From Rikenellaceae bacterium (GTDB taxonomy: Bacteria; Bacteroidota; Bacteroidia; Bacteroidales; Rikenellaceae): a stretch of DNA of 64,000 bases. How positions within the stretch are numbered: position 1 is the first letter of the stretch; every line of letters begins with the position of its first letter. A program made the translations under genes and the position numbers. The stretch is taken from the NCBI GenBank assembly GCA_015060045.1, contig SUZH01000001.1:1-64000 (forward strand), in the 5' to 3' direction. Positions 1-9,644 of the stretch are shown here, one piece after another. The notes below the pieces were generated by a model. That model ran no database searches. It saw nothing but the letters and a program-made list of their open reading frames with translations, and was not told where the DNA came from.

Positions 1-119
<119 letters not shown>

Positions 120-282
120 AAAAAAATTAAAATGTATTGTTAGAGTCCTGACTATTTCGCTTCTTTCAAAGATTTAAAAGAATTGACAGATAAATACTAC
201 ATTCCTTTTCTCTCAAAATATAACCAGTAAATCAAAGAACCAGTTTGAAACCGTTCGTCACTTTTGTGACGCGAACGGATTG

Positions 283-314
283 CAAAGGTAAGGCAAGATT
301 TTTAATCTTCCAAA
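283..314 (-). promoter_or_regulatory. rRNA operon promoter P1
   Basis: On the minus strand a -33 TTTG (311-314) is followed after exactly 20 nt by a perfect -7 box TACCTTTG (283-290), the Bacteroidetes housekeeping promoter. The spacer next to the -7 box reads CTTGCCT, an extension shared with the tRNA-Glu promoter (49607-49638) and the candidate ncRNA promoter (50743-50774). Expected transcription start is near 278, at the edge of a hairpin at 251-278 (CCGTTCG, TCAC, loop TTTT, GTGA, CGAACGG). Confidence 0.85.
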
Positions 315-395
315 CTTTTTCGCAACTTTTTTCAAGAACTTTGCAATTTTGTTCAAATTATGCCTTTCAGCACCGTTTTCCCTCAATTGCGGTTG

Positions 396-426
396 CAAAG
401 GTAGCGACTTTTTTTGAACCTGCAAA
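396..426 (-). promoter_or_regulatory. rRNA operon promoter P2 (upstream)
   Basis: A second minus-strand promoter lies 112 nt upstream of P1: -33 TTTG at 423-426, 19-nt spacer, -7 TACCTTTG at 396-403. Two tandem promoters fit a strongly expressed rRNA operon. Its spacer lacks the CTTGCCT extension of P1. Apart from P1, P2 and the divergent promoter at 548-579, the gene-free stretch 120-583 is AT-rich leader with no open frame I would support. Confidence 0.8.
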
Positions 427-547
427 TATTTTTTAAACTTTTTTCAAAATATTTTTTATACCTATATAAATATATAAAAGGGCAGCTACCGGGGCTATCA
501 CCCCGTTCGTTTTATATTTTTGCCAATCGGGTTTTCATCTTTGCCGA

Positions 548-579
548 CTTGGAGGTTTAGCAAAAACTCGCTACCTTTG
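548..579 (+). promoter_or_regulatory. Promoter of the sugar O-acetyltransferase gene
   Basis: -33 CTTG (548-551), 20-nt spacer, -7 TACCTTTG (572-579). Only 4 nt (GGGT) separate the -7 box from the ATG at 584, so transcription should begin at or within a base or two of the start codon. This predicts a leaderless mRNA. Confidence 0.75.
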
Positions 580-583
580 GGGT

Positions 584-1135
584 ATGAAAACCGAATTTGA
601 GAAGATGCGCTCCGAAGAGCTGTACGACTTTTCGGACCCTGAAATCGAAATGAGCCTGAAAAAGGCCAAACTACTTTGCGCCCGTTTGCAGACGATGACC
701 CCCTACGATGCGGATTTTCGAGCCGTCATCGAGGAGCTGATCCCCGGCATCCCGGCCTCGGCAAACATCTGTCCGCCCTTCAACTGCGACCACGGCCACG
801 GCATTCGCTTGGGCGAGGGCGTCTTTATGAACTATGGCTGCACGGTGCTCGATGGCGGTTATGTCACCATCGGTCGTCATACGCTGATTGGCCCCAACTG
901 CCAACTCTACACGCCGTCACACCCGAAAGATTATGTACTGCGCCGCGAAACCAAGGAGACCGCCTACCCGATCACGATCGGCGAGGATTGCTGGTTGGGC
1001 GGTGGCGTGATTGTCTGCCCGGGCGTCAAGATTGGCGACCGCGTCATTGTAGCTGCCGGCAGCGTAGTAACACGAGATATTCCGAGCGATGTACTGATTG
1101 CCGGCAATCCTGCCGTCATTAAAAAACACCTGTAA
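584..1135 (+). CDS. Maltose/galactoside-type sugar O-acetyltransferase
   Basis: This 183-residue protein belongs to the LacA/Maa group of acetyl-CoA-dependent O-acetyltransferases. The N-terminal ~55 residues match the short helical domain of the family (MRSEELYDFSDPEI, near 8-21). From about residue 60 the chain shows the hexapeptide pattern of a left-handed beta helix (IRLGEGV, VTIGRHTLIGPNC, ITIGEDCWLGGGVIVCPGVKIGD). The catalytic histidine is expected at H113 in YTPSHP. It is cytoplasmic, and length is normal for the family. The real acceptor sugar cannot be read from sequence. It is followed by a radical SAM gene 4 nt downstream and is probably cotranscribed with it. A nodulation-type or xenobiotic acetyltransferase is less likely given the intact N-terminal domain. 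Confidence 0.88.
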   Translation: MKTEFEKMRSEELYDFSDPEIEMSLKKAKLLCARLQTMTPYDADFRAVIEELIPGIPASANICPPFNCDHGHGIRLGEGVFMNYGCTVLDGGYVTIGRHTLIGPNCQLYTPSHPKDYVLRRETKETAYPITIGEDCWLGGGVIVCPGVKIGDRVIVAAGSVVTRDIPSDVLIAGNPAVIKKHL

Positions 1136-1139
1136 GCCT

Positions 1140-1913
1140 ATGACTGCTCTCTTTGAGGATGTAATTTTTGGCCCCGTTCGCTCACGACGCCTGGGCCTTT
1201 CGTTGGGAGTCAACCTCCTACCCATGCACGCCAAACTCTGCTCGTTCGACTGCATCTACTGTGAATGCGGCTGGAACAACGAGCGCCGTGGCGAGATGCG
1301 TTTCAACACGCGCGAAGAGGTTCGCTCGCGTCTGGAGGAGGTGCTGAAAAAGATGGTTGACGAGCAGACTCCGCCCGACGTCATCACCTTTGCCGGCAAC
1401 GGTGAGCCGACGCTGCACCCCAATTTCGAGCAGATCATCGACGACACGATCGCGTTGCGCGATGCGCTTTGCCCCTCGGCAAAGATCTCGGTGCTCTCCA
1501 ACGCTACGCAGCTCCACCGCGAAGAGGTGTGCCGCGCCCTGCGCCGCATCGACAACAACATTCTTAAGCTCGATTCGGCCTTTGATCGCACCGCACAACG
1601 CATCAACAAGCCCCGTTCGGCCACCTACTCTGTAGCTAAAACGGTCGAGCAGTTGAAGCACTTCAGCGGGCAGATGATCTTGCAGACAATGTTCCTGCGC
1701 GGCGAGTACGACAGCGAGCGAATCGACAACACGACCCCGGAAGAGGTCGAGGCGTGGCTCCGCCTGGTGGCTGAGATTCAACCGCGCCAAGTGATGATCT
1801 ATTCGCTCGATCGCGACACCCCGTGCCAGACGCTCGAAAAGGTATCGAAAGAGGATCTGCAACAGATTGCCGATCAAGTGGTTGCCTTGGGCATCGAGTG
1901 CTCCGTCGCCTGA
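1140..1913 (+). CDS. Radical SAM protein (COG0731-like Fe-S oxidoreductase)
   Basis: A 257-residue radical SAM enzyme. The cluster-binding motif is CSFDCIYC (C34-x3-C38-x2-C41), followed by the SAM-binding stretch TFAGNGEPTLHP. It begins FGPVRSRRLGLSLGVNLLP, the hallmark of the COG0731 group related to TYW1 and widespread as an uncharacterised protein in Bacteroidales. The frame is open upstream to 1098, but ATG 1140 is chosen because it lies just after the previous stop and homologous proteins begin here. The substrate is unknown. Its 3' end overlaps the convergent lipocalin gene by 40 bp (1874-1913). Confidence 0.85.
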   Translation: MTALFEDVIFGPVRSRRLGLSLGVNLLPMHAKLCSFDCIYCECGWNNERRGEMRFNTREEVRSRLEEVLKKMVDEQTPPDVITFAGNGEPTLHPNFEQIIDDTIALRDALCPSAKISVLSNATQLHREEVCRALRRIDNNILKLDSAFDRTAQRINKPRSATYSVAKTVEQLKHFSGQMILQTMFLRGEYDSERIDNTTPEEVEAWLRLVAEIQPRQVMIYSLDRDTPCQTLEKVSKEDLQQIADQVVALGIECSVA

Positions 1914-2446
1914 CGCTCCTCCACCGCCGGTTGATCGACGAAAATAAGCGATGCGGTGCTATAGCCGCGCAGTTCGGCCTGGTGTAAAATCTCACGCAAC
2001 GTCAAAGCCGGCAGGTGCGGTGTGCGTGACAAAATCCACAGGTAGTCGGGCGATTTACTCCCGATCAAGGCCCACGAATAATCGGGCGCTACGGCCAAGA
2101 TGTTGTAATCCGAGTAGAAAAACCAGAAGAACGAGACCCGGAGTCGTCCCGTTTGGTCGGTGAGGCGTGCCTTACCGCGCGCCACCTTCTCGCGCCCTGT
2201 ACGACTATCGACACCCCGATTAACCACCTCGATCCGCCCATTCGGAAGCAGGCTGTAATCGGTACTGACCGCCTCCAGGTTGCGCTCAAAGCGATGATCG
2301 TAACGTGCAATTTCATACCAACGCCCCATGAAACGTTGCAAATCGAGCGAAGAGACCGTCGTGCGGTCAATGCAGCGGTTGTTCGGTGCACAAAGTACAC
2401 TCCCCACCAAAGTTGCCAATATAAGTGTAATCAGAACCATTTTCAT
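1874..2446 (-). CDS. Bacterial lipocalin (Blc-like)
   Basis: A 190-residue exported lipocalin. An N-terminal hydrophobic signal (MVLITLILATLVGSVLC) precedes the first conserved lipocalin motif GRWYEIARYDHRFERN (41-56), where G41 and W43 are the invariant pair. Later SDYNILAVAPDYSWALIGSKS and the C-terminal LWILSRTP match the second and third family motifs. Lipocalins bind lipids or other small hydrophobic ligands; the Blc type is an envelope protein linked to membrane stress. The cysteine in SVLC is a poor lipobox, so a soluble periplasmic protein is as likely as a lipoprotein. It follows dxs on the same strand with a terminator between them, and overlaps the radical SAM gene tail to tail. 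Confidence 0.88.
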   Translation of the reverse strand: MKMVLITLILATLVGSVLCAPNNRCIDRTTVSSLDLQRFMGRWYEIARYDHRFERNLEAVSTDYSLLPNGRIEVVNRGVDSRTGREKVARGKARLTDQTGRLRVSFFWFFYSDYNILAVAPDYSWALIGSKSPDYLWILSRTPHLPALTLREILHQAELRGYSTASLIFVDQPAVEERQATEHSMPKATT

Positions 2447-2473
2447 GCTTCTGACCGCTGCACAAACTATACC

Positions 2474-2506
2474 AAAAAAGAAGAGCCCCGCAAGGAGGCT
2501 CTTTTT
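2474..2506. terminator. Bidirectional terminator between dxs and the lipocalin gene
   Basis: GAGCC (2483-2487) pairs with GGCTC (2497-2501). T-runs lie on both sides, 2502-2506 on the plus strand and the complement of 2474-2480 on the minus strand. It sits 2 nt after the dxs stop, so its main job is ending dxs. Confidence 0.75.
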
Positions 2507-2508
2507 CG

Positions 2509-4380
2509 TTATCGGCAGATGGCTTGCAGGATATGTTCGGCATCAAAGCCACACTCCTCGCGCAACTCACGCGGTGTTCCGTGACGAATCCAGCGATCGG
2601 GGATACCCAGTCGAATCACCTCGCCGCTAAAGCCCCGCTCATGCAGATAGGCCGCAACCGCCTCACCTACACCGCCTCGCAGTGATCCATCCTCGACCGT
2701 AATGACACGCTCATAGTGAGCAGCCACCTCATCAAGCAATGCCGTATCGAGCGGCTTGACGAAGCGCAAATCATAATGGGCTGCCCGGATGCCCTGCTCA
2801 GCTGCCCGATCGAGCGCCAACGAGGCCTCGTGAGCCGTCGTGCCGACGGTCAGCACGGCTACACGTTCACCCTGACGGAGCAGTTCACCACGCCCCTCCT
2901 CGAGCAGTTGGAACGGCTCATTACGCCAGCTTACCCCCTCGCCCATGCCGCGCGGGTAACGGATCAGATAGGGATGTCCGGCCTCCTTGGCCGAATACAT
3001 CAGATTTCTCAATTCCAGCTCATTTCGCGGAGCCGCAATGGTCAGCGAGGGCACCGTAGCAAAGGCCGCCATATCAAACGTGCCGTGATGCGTAGCTCCG
3101 TCCTCGCCCACCAAGCCACCTCGATCCAGGCAGCAGACCACAGGCAGATTCTGGATCGCCACGTCGTGGATCAAATTATCGTACGCACGTTGCATGAAGG
3201 TCGAATAGATGGCGCAGAAAGGAATCATCCCCTCGGCGGCCATACCGGCCGCGAAAGTCACAGCGTGACCCTCGGCAATGCCTACATCGAACGTTCGATC
3301 GGGCATCTCCTGCATCATCTGCGACAGGCCACAACCCGAAGGCATGGCGGCCGTAATACCCACTACGCGCGAATCCGCCTTTGCCAAATCGATCATCGTC
3401 TGTCCAAAGACATCCTGGTAACGATCGGCATGATAGTTTTTTTGCACGCGCTCACCCGTCTCAGCATTGTAACAACCCGGCGCATGCCACGTCGCCTGAT
3501 CCTGCTCGGCAGGCTCGTAGCCCTTGCCCTTGGTGGTCATCACGTGGAGCAACTTCGGCCCTTTGACCTCCTTCAAGGCGCGCAGTGTGCGCACCAATTC
3601 GGGAAGATTATGGCCATCGATCGGGCCGAAATAGCGGAAATTCAGGCTCTCGAAGAGGTTACTTTGGTGCAACAGCACCTGTTTCGTGGCCGTACCCGCC
3701 TTTTGCAGGAAGCGCAACAGGGGCGGCACATGCGACAACAAAGCCCAAAGGTGCTGCTTGAGGCGATTGTAGTGGTGCGAAGAGGTGATCTTGACCAGAT
3801 AACTCGTCAAGGCACCCGTCGCATTATCGATTGCCATGTTGTTGTCATTGAGGATGACCAGCAGGTCCGAATTGCGGCTGGCACCGGCGTTGTTCAACCC
3901 CTCGAAAGCCAATCCGCCCGTCATGGCACCATCACCAATCACGGCCACAATGTGCTGCTTCTTACCCTGCAATTCGGCCGCTTTGGCCATACCGAATGCA
4001 GCCGAGATCGAGACCGAGGCATGGCCACCGCCAAAGGCGTCATACACGCTCTCATCCATACGCGGGAAGCCACTGATACCGCCCTTCTTACGTTGATTAA
4101 GGAAGGCCTCGCGACGACCCGTGATGATCTTATGGGGATAGGTTTGATGGCCCACATCCCAGACGAGCTTATCCTCGGGCGTCGAGAATACATAGTGCAG
4201 TGCCGTAGCCAGCTCCACCGTACCGAGGCTCGAGGCCAAGTGACCCGGATTGACCGAGCAGGCCTCGATGATGTATCGACGCAACTCCTCGCAATACATG
4301 CGAAGCTCCTCCTGCGTCAGCTCTTTCAGCGCCGCAGGCGAATCAATTTTATCGAGAAACAAATACTTCTGTTCGGTCAT
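2509..4380 (-). CDS. dxs: 1-deoxy-D-xylulose-5-phosphate synthase
   Basis: The 623-residue Dxs condenses pyruvate and glyceraldehyde 3-phosphate in the first step of the MEP isoprenoid pathway. The thiamine diphosphate signature is present (VIGDGAMTGG then NDNNMAI), as are LVWDVGHQTYPHKI near the N-terminus, FGPIDGHN in the middle and EDGSLRGGVGEAV near the C-terminus. The frame stays open to 4485, but ATG 4380 (MTEQKYLFLDKI) matches the usual Dxs start and lies directly downstream of a perfect promoter. The upstream extension would run through that promoter and is therefore unlikely. It is divergent from pyrH with 79 bp between the two starts. Length and motifs are complete. Confidence 0.97.
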   Translation of the reverse strand: MTEQKYLFLDKIDSPAALKELTQEELRMYCEELRRYIIEACSVNPGHLASSLGTVELATALHYVFSTPEDKLVWDVGHQTYPHKIITGRREAFLNQRKKGGISGFPRMDESVYDAFGGGHASVSISAAFGMAKAAELQGKKQHIVAVIGDGAMTGGLAFEGLNNAGASRNSDLLVILNDNNMAIDNATGALTSYLVKITSSHHYNRLKQHLWALLSHVPPLLRFLQKAGTATKQVLLHQSNLFESLNFRYFGPIDGHNLPELVRTLRALKEVKGPKLLHVMTTKGKGYEPAEQDQATWHAPGCYNAETGERVQKNYHADRYQDVFGQTMIDLAKADSRVVGITAAMPSGCGLSQMMQEMPDRTFDVGIAEGHAVTFAAGMAAEGMIPFCAIYSTFMQRAYDNLIHDVAIQNLPVVCCLDRGGLVGEDGATHHGTFDMAAFATVPSLTIAAPRNELELRNLMYSAKEAGHPYLIRYPRGMGEGVSWRNEPFQLLEEGRGELLRQGERVAVLTVGTTAHEASLALDRAAEQGIRAAHYDLRFVKPLDTALLDEVAAHYERVITVEDGSLRGGVGEAVAAYLHERGFSGEVIRLGIPDRWIRHGTPRELREECGFDAEHILQAICR

Positions 4381-4387
4381 GGTGATA

Positions 4388-4419
4388 CAAAGATAGTGAT
4401 AAAAGGTAATTTTTTCAAA
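4388..4419 (-). promoter_or_regulatory. dxs promoter
   Basis: Minus-strand -33 TTTG (4416-4419), 20-nt spacer, -7 TATCTTTG (4388-4395). The -7 box ends 7 nt before the dxs ATG, so the predicted mRNA has almost no 5' leader. On the plus strand a weaker -7-like box TATCTTCG (4429-4436) may serve pyrH. Confidence 0.78.
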
Positions 4420-4459
4420 GTTTTTTGTTATCTTCGCATGACGAATCATTTGTACACCT

Positions 4460-5170
4460 ATGAAATATAATCGCATCCTGCTCAAATTGAGCGGTGAGTC
4501 GCTCCAAGGAGCACAAAAATACGGAGTCGATCCGGCCCAACTTCAATCCTATGCCGAACAGATCAAAGCAGTAGCCGAGACGGGCATCCAGATCGGCATC
4601 GTCATCGGCGGCGGCAACATCTTCCGCGGCATGACGGGCGCGAAGCGTGGTTTCGACCGCGTGAAGGGCGATCAGATGGGTATGTTGGCTACGATCATCA
4701 ACTCGCTGGCCCTGCAGTCGGCTCTCGAGGACAACGGTGTGAAGTGCAAGGTGCTTACCTCGATCCGCATGGAGCCCATTGGCGAGTACTTCTCCAAGGC
4801 TCGTGCCATTGAGTACCTCGAGGCGGGTTATGTTGTCATCATCGGCGGCGGCACGTCGAATCCCTACTTCACGACCGATACGGCATCTGCCCTGCGCGGT
4901 ATCGAGATCGAAGCGCAGGTGATGCTGAAGGGTACGCGTGTAGACGGCGTCTATACGGCTGACCCGGAGAAAGATCCGACGGCCGTGAAGTTTGACGAAA
5001 TCACCTTCGACGAGGTGATCAGCCGTCAGCTCAAAGTGATGGATCAGACCGCCTTCACGCTCTGTCGTGAGAATAAATTGGAAATCATTGTGTTCGATAT
5101 GGACACCCCGGGCAACCTCGGTAAGGTGCTTGCAGGGGAGCAGATCGGAACGCTTGTAAAATTGGCATAA
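4460..5170 (+). CDS. pyrH: Uridylate kinase (UMP kinase)
   Basis: A 236-residue bacterial UMP kinase of the amino-acid-kinase fold, which phosphorylates UMP to UDP in pyrimidine synthesis. Recognised from YNRILLKLSGESLQG at the N-terminus, the glycine-rich GIVIGGGNIFRG, DQMGMLATIINSLALQ, VVIIGGGTSNPYFTTD and the C-terminal VFDMDTPGNLGK. Length is normal. It starts a plus-strand run pyrH-thioredoxin-frr with gaps of 3 and 16 nt. The usual bacterial order puts pyrH next to tsf and frr; here a thioredoxin gene sits between pyrH and frr. Confidence 0.97.
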   Translation: MKYNRILLKLSGESLQGAQKYGVDPAQLQSYAEQIKAVAETGIQIGIVIGGGNIFRGMTGAKRGFDRVKGDQMGMLATIINSLALQSALEDNGVKCKVLTSIRMEPIGEYFSKARAIEYLEAGYVVIIGGGTSNPYFTTDTASALRGIEIEAQVMLKGTRVDGVYTADPEKDPTAVKFDEITFDEVISRQLKVMDQTAFTLCRENKLEIIVFDMDTPGNLGKVLAGEQIGTLVKLA

Positions 5171-5173
5171 CCT

Positions 5174-5782
5174 ATGGCTATTCGTACCCGTAAAAAGCAG
5201 AGCACCGTACGTTTGTGGTTGCTCGTAGCACTACTCGTTGTCGTGTGCGCCCTGATTTTCATGCTTCCCACCGGTGAGGAGGTTGTTGTAACCGAGCAAA
5301 ACGATGCCACGGAGCAGGAGGTGGTGGATGAAACCGAAGCCACTACCCTCGTCAAGGCCGGTATGCAGGCTCCCGACTTTACCGTTACGATGTTTGACGG
5401 AACAACCCAGAGCCTCACGGCGCTGAAAGGCAAGGTGGTGCTTGTGAATTTCTGGGCCACGTGGTGTCCTCCCTGCCGCGAGGAGCTGAAACGTGTACAG
5501 ACGGATATCATCGACCGTTTCGCCGATAAGGAGTTTGTCTTTATCCCCATCTCGCGTGGCGAGGAGAAGGAGACCGTGGCCACGTTCCGCGAGCAGATGG
5601 GCTACACCTTCCCGATGGGATTGGATCCCGAGCGCAAGATCTACGATCAGTTCGCCTCGAACTTCATCCCCCGCAACTTCCTGATTGACCAGGAGGGCAA
5701 AGTGGTCATCGCCTCGGTAGGCTATGAGCCCGAGGAGTTCGATGCGCTGATTGCACAAATCGAAACATTGCTGAATCAATAA
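5174..5782 (+). CDS. Membrane-anchored TlpA/ResA-type thioredoxin
   Basis: A 202-residue protein with a positively charged N-terminus (IRTRKKQ), one membrane segment at about 13-31, an acidic linker (32-60) and a thioredoxin fold whose active site is WCPPC (W97-C101). The cis-proline region IPRNFLIDQEGKVV follows. Orientation predicts the thioredoxin domain in the periplasm, where ResA/TlpA proteins reduce disulfides, for example during cytochrome c maturation. The actual client is unknown. It begins 3 nt after pyrH and ends 16 nt before frr, so it shares their transcript. Confidence 0.87.
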   Translation: MAIRTRKKQSTVRLWLLVALLVVVCALIFMLPTGEEVVVTEQNDATEQEVVDETEATTLVKAGMQAPDFTVTMFDGTTQSLTALKGKVVLVNFWATWCPPCREELKRVQTDIIDRFADKEFVFIPISRGEEKETVATFREQMGYTFPMGLDPERKIYDQFASNFIPRNFLIDQEGKVVIASVGYEPEEFDALIAQIETLLNQ

Positions 5783-5798
5783 CTTAAAAACCAACAAT

Positions 5799-6356
5799 AT
5801 GGATACCCAATCGATTCTTAATGAGGCCTCCTCGCGCATGCAGAAGGCAGTCGATCACCTCGACGAGGAGTTGCTGAACATCCGCGCCGGCAAGGCGTCG
5901 GTCAACGTACTCAATGGCGTAATGGTGGAGTATTATGGCTCACAGGTACCCGTATCGGGTGCCGCATCGGTCACTGTACCCGATGCCAAGACGATCCTGA
6001 TTCAACCCTGGGACAAGAACCTGATCCGCGTGATCGAGAAGGCAATTCTTGACTCGAATATCGGTCTGACGCCGTCGAACAATGGCGAGCAGATTCGCCT
6101 CACGATGCCCCCGCTGACCGAGGAGCGCCGTAAGGAGCTGGTAAAGCGTGCACGTGGCGAGGCCGAGACGGCTCGTGTAAGTCTGCGTAACGCCCGCCGT
6201 GATGCCATCGAGGCCTTCAAGAAGGCCCAAAAGGAGGGCATGCCCGAGGACGAGGCCAAGGATGGTGGCGAGCGCGCACAGAAGATGCTCGATAAGTTCT
6301 CGAAGAAGCTGGACGAGGTTGTGGCTGCCAAAGAGAAGGAGATCATGACCGTATAG
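5799..6356 (+). CDS. frr: Ribosome recycling factor
   Basis: A 185-residue RRF, which with EF-G splits the post-termination ribosome. Family landmarks include LNIRAGKASVNVLNGVMVEYYG, the LIQPWDKNLIRVIEKAI stretch and the GEQIRLTMPPLTEERRKELVK signature, followed by the two long helices RGEAETARVSLRNARRDA and QKMLDKFSKKLDEVV. Full length, with a normal start 16 nt after the thioredoxin stop. A strong terminator follows 20 nt after the stop codon. Confidence 0.97.
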   Translation: MDTQSILNEASSRMQKAVDHLDEELLNIRAGKASVNVLNGVMVEYYGSQVPVSGAASVTVPDAKTILIQPWDKNLIRVIEKAILDSNIGLTPSNNGEQIRLTMPPLTEERRKELVKRARGEAETARVSLRNARRDAIEAFKKAQKEGMPEDEAKDGGERAQKMLDKFSKKLDEVVAAKEKEIMTV

Positions 6357-6375
6357 TTCCACATACGGAAAAAGC

Positions 6376-6405
6376 AAAAGCCCCGCCTGCGTGCGGGGCT
6401 TTTTT
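6376..6405 (+). terminator. frr terminator
   Basis: GCCCCGC and GCGGGGC form a perfect GC-rich stem around a 6-nt loop, with A residues before and T6 after. It ends the pyrH-thioredoxin-frr transcript. Confidence 0.9.
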
Positions 6406-6426
6406 ATGGCCATACCTATTATAAAT

Positions 6427-6451
6427 AAGGCGCAGCTACCAGCTGCGCCTT
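6427..6451 (-). terminator. Hairpin downstream of the superoxide reductase gene
   Basis: An 11-bp perfect stem (AAGGCGCAGCT / AGCTGCGCCTT) with a 3-nt loop lies about 40 nt after the dfx stop. The T-rich tail on the minus side (TTATTTAT) is weak, so termination is likely but not certain. The same minus-strand RNA carries GGTTAGTAGGTTG just before the hairpin; a similar GGTTAGTAG motif appears in the candidate ncRNA at 50570-50738. Confidence 0.55.
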
Positions 6452-6489
6452 TCAACCTACTAACCCAATTTAATTCACCAATCCATCAC

Positions 6490-6864
6490 TTATAACTCCG
6501 TCTTCCACAAACCGTGCAGGTTGCAATACTCGTACACCGCCACCGGCTTATGGGGATATGTATTAATCACAGCCTCGGGCTTGTCGCTCAAGTTCACGCG
6601 CACACCACCCTTCTCGGTCTCGACATATATGAAGGCGATGTGATGCTCGGGAAGCATCGGGTGTGCTACGCTGCCCACCTCCACCTTCAAAGTCCACTCA
6701 TCCAATTTCGTCACCACCGGGACATGCTTCTCGCCGCTGGCATCTACCGTGTTGGGGATCAACTCCTCCATCTTCTCGCCGCAGCATACCACGGGAACTT
6801 TCGAATCAACGACCTTCTCAATGACGTTGCCGCAGTGGCGGCAGATATAAAACTTCGTTGCCAT
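6490..6864 (-). CDS. dfx: Desulfoferrodoxin-type superoxide reductase
   Basis: A 124-residue two-iron superoxide reductase, which reduces superoxide to hydrogen peroxide without making oxygen and is typical of anaerobes. The N-terminal desulforedoxin domain binds iron with C8, C11 and the C27-C28 pair (CRHCG and VVCCGEKM). The catalytic domain supplies histidines (EKHVPV, AHPMLPEHHIAFIYVE) and the C-terminal CNLHGLW cysteine-histidine pair. Length is normal for the 2Fe class. It is a single-gene unit with its own promoter and is convergent with frr. Confidence 0.93.
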   Translation of the reverse strand: MATKFYICRHCGNVIEKVVDSKVPVVCCGEKMEELIPNTVDASGEKHVPVVTKLDEWTLKVEVGSVAHPMLPEHHIAFIYVETEKGGVRVNLSDKPEAVINTYPHKPVAVYEYCNLHGLWKTEL

Positions 6865-6907
6865 AATCTTTGTTTTGTTTAGTGTGTGTTATTTTCTTTT
6901 CTTATTG

Positions 6908-6939
6908 CAAAGATAATACCTATTTTTCTATTTATCAAA
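6908..6939 (-). promoter_or_regulatory. Superoxide reductase promoter
   Basis: Minus-strand -33 TTTG (6936-6939), 20-nt spacer, -7 TATCTTTG (6908-6915), leaving a leader of about 40 nt before the ATG at 6864. No clear operator for an oxidative-stress regulator was recognised. Confidence 0.8.
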
Positions 6940-6988
6940 TTGATATTTTTTATACCTGCATAAGCAAAAACTATCGATAGGAAACCAT

Positions 6989-7023
6989 AAAAAGAGGTTG
7001 CACCTTGCGATGCAACCTCTTTT
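6989..7023 (-). terminator. pckA terminator
   Basis: AGAGGTTGCA (6993-7002) pairs with TGCAACCTCT (7011-7020) around an 8-nt loop. The run of A residues on the plus strand just before 6993 gives a U-tract in the minus-strand transcript. It lies 38 nt after the pckA stop. Confidence 0.85.
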
Positions 7024-7057
7024 GCTTAATCGGAATCTCGAATTCTTAATTTTGAAT

Positions 7058-8668
<1,611 letters not shown>

Positions 8669-9041
8669 AGTTGTTGTATTGTTAAATTAAAACCTCTTTT
8701 CAGTTTGCTGTTGGTCAAAAAGGATACCATTTTCGTCGCCCCGTCCTTTGCCGAAGCACCTCTGCCTCGCCAGGGTTCAAAAAAGCCCCTTTTTCATCGT
8801 TACAAAGGTAGGAAAACTTTTGAAAAAGTGAAAATTTTTGAGGATTATATCAAAGATATAACCTAAAATAAGGTTTTAATGACCTATGTCGCCTCAAATC
8901 TATGTGAATTGAAATGTTAAACGACACAACGGATAAATGGGAATTATTGAGAAATCGCTGTTTCGTCATGAGTATATTATAAAAAAGGCAATCGGCAGTA
9001 TCAACCACCGATTGCCAACCACTGATTTCTTCTCCTTTACA
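8669..9041. other. Gene-free stretch upstream of pckA with a degenerate intergenic repeat
   Basis: It holds a minus-strand -7 box TACCTTTG (8803-8810) that may drive pckA, then about 140 bp (8845-8985) that align over their whole length with 11254-11396 upstream of the ECF sigma gene. The terminator of the GNAT gene follows at 8981-9016. No open frame here looks coding. Confidence 0.55.
8981..9016 (-). terminator. GNAT gene terminator (copy 1 of a 34-bp repeat)
   Basis: GGCAATCGG pairs with CCGATTGCC around a 12-nt loop. A run of six A on the plus strand gives the U-tract on the minus strand. The first 34 bp (8981-9014) recur exactly at 9767-9800, so the GNAT gene is flanked by direct copies of the same terminator. 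Confidence 0.82.
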
Positions 9042-9644
9042 TCAGAAACTCTTTCGGTAGATGTAGGTCAGATAGTCGTTAGCATCGGTTTTCCACTCGT
9101 CGGACTTGAACTCGGCAACCTTCTCGAAACCGTGGTGGGCGTAGTAGCCGTGGTTGCACGAAGAGTCGGTCCAAAGGTAGAGGCTCTCATAGCCCTCGCT
9201 TTTTGCCAATGCCACAACCTCCGCAAGCAGTTGCTTTCCGCAACCCTGCACCGCTGAGATAAAGAACGAAAGATACAACTCCTTATCTGCCCGCATATGG
9301 CGATAGACCTTTGGTGAGGTCTTGCCGAAGTACTCACGCAGAGCCAACGCCTCCTCGCGCTGCTGCTCATTGAACGATGGCATCACACTATCCAACCACT
9401 CGTTGTAACCGTTATCCTGCTCGATATTGCCCGCAAGAATGCAACCCATCATCTTGCCCTCGTCGGTAATCTTGAAGGCATAAGGTGTACCATACCACCC
9501 GTAGCGGATGATATACTCGCACATCAGCAGTCCGAACTCCTCGCCCTGACCATTGGCTGCGTGCCCCTCGCCCCACACGGGATAGGCAAGATGAGCCGCC
9601 TCACGAATATCCTCTTCTGTAAATCTCTCTATCTTCATTGTCAA
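9042..9644 (-). CDS. GNAT-family N-acetyltransferase
   Basis: A 200-residue single-domain acyl-CoA N-acyltransferase. The C-terminal half carries the fold's recognisable pattern: the strand LYLSFFISAVQGCGKQLLAEVVALAKSEG with a degenerate CoA-binding turn (QGCGKQL in place of Q/RxxGxG/A), then LYLWTDSSCNHGYYAHHGFEKVAEF, the substrate-side motif of small-molecule acetyltransferases. The N-terminus MKIERFTEEDIREAAHLA is typical. The substrate is unknown. A -7-like box TATCTTTG (9661-9668) lies 16 nt upstream on the minus strand. The gene lies between two identical 34-bp terminators, which suggests a cassette-like insertion or duplication. Confidence 0.85.
   Translation of the reverse strand: MTMKIERFTEEDIREAAHLAYPVWGEGHAANGQGEEFGLLMCEYIIRYGWYGTPYAFKITDEGKMMGCILAGNIEQDNGYNEWLDSVMPSFNEQQREEALALREYFGKTSPKVYRHMRADKELYLSFFISAVQGCGKQLLAEVVALAKSEGYESLYLWTDSSCNHGYYAHHGFEKVAEFKSDEWKTDANDYLTYIYRKSF

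Noticed and set aside
4381..4459. Riboswitch (for example TPP-responsive) upstream of dxs or pyrH
   Set aside because: The 79-bp intergenic region is filled by the dxs promoter and the pyrH start, leaving no room for an aptamer.
2716..4470. A 584-codon open frame antisense to dxs
   Set aside because: It lies entirely opposite a complete, conserved dxs gene, has no family motifs and a composition rich in R, H and I that is typical of reverse-strand shadows of GC-biased genes.
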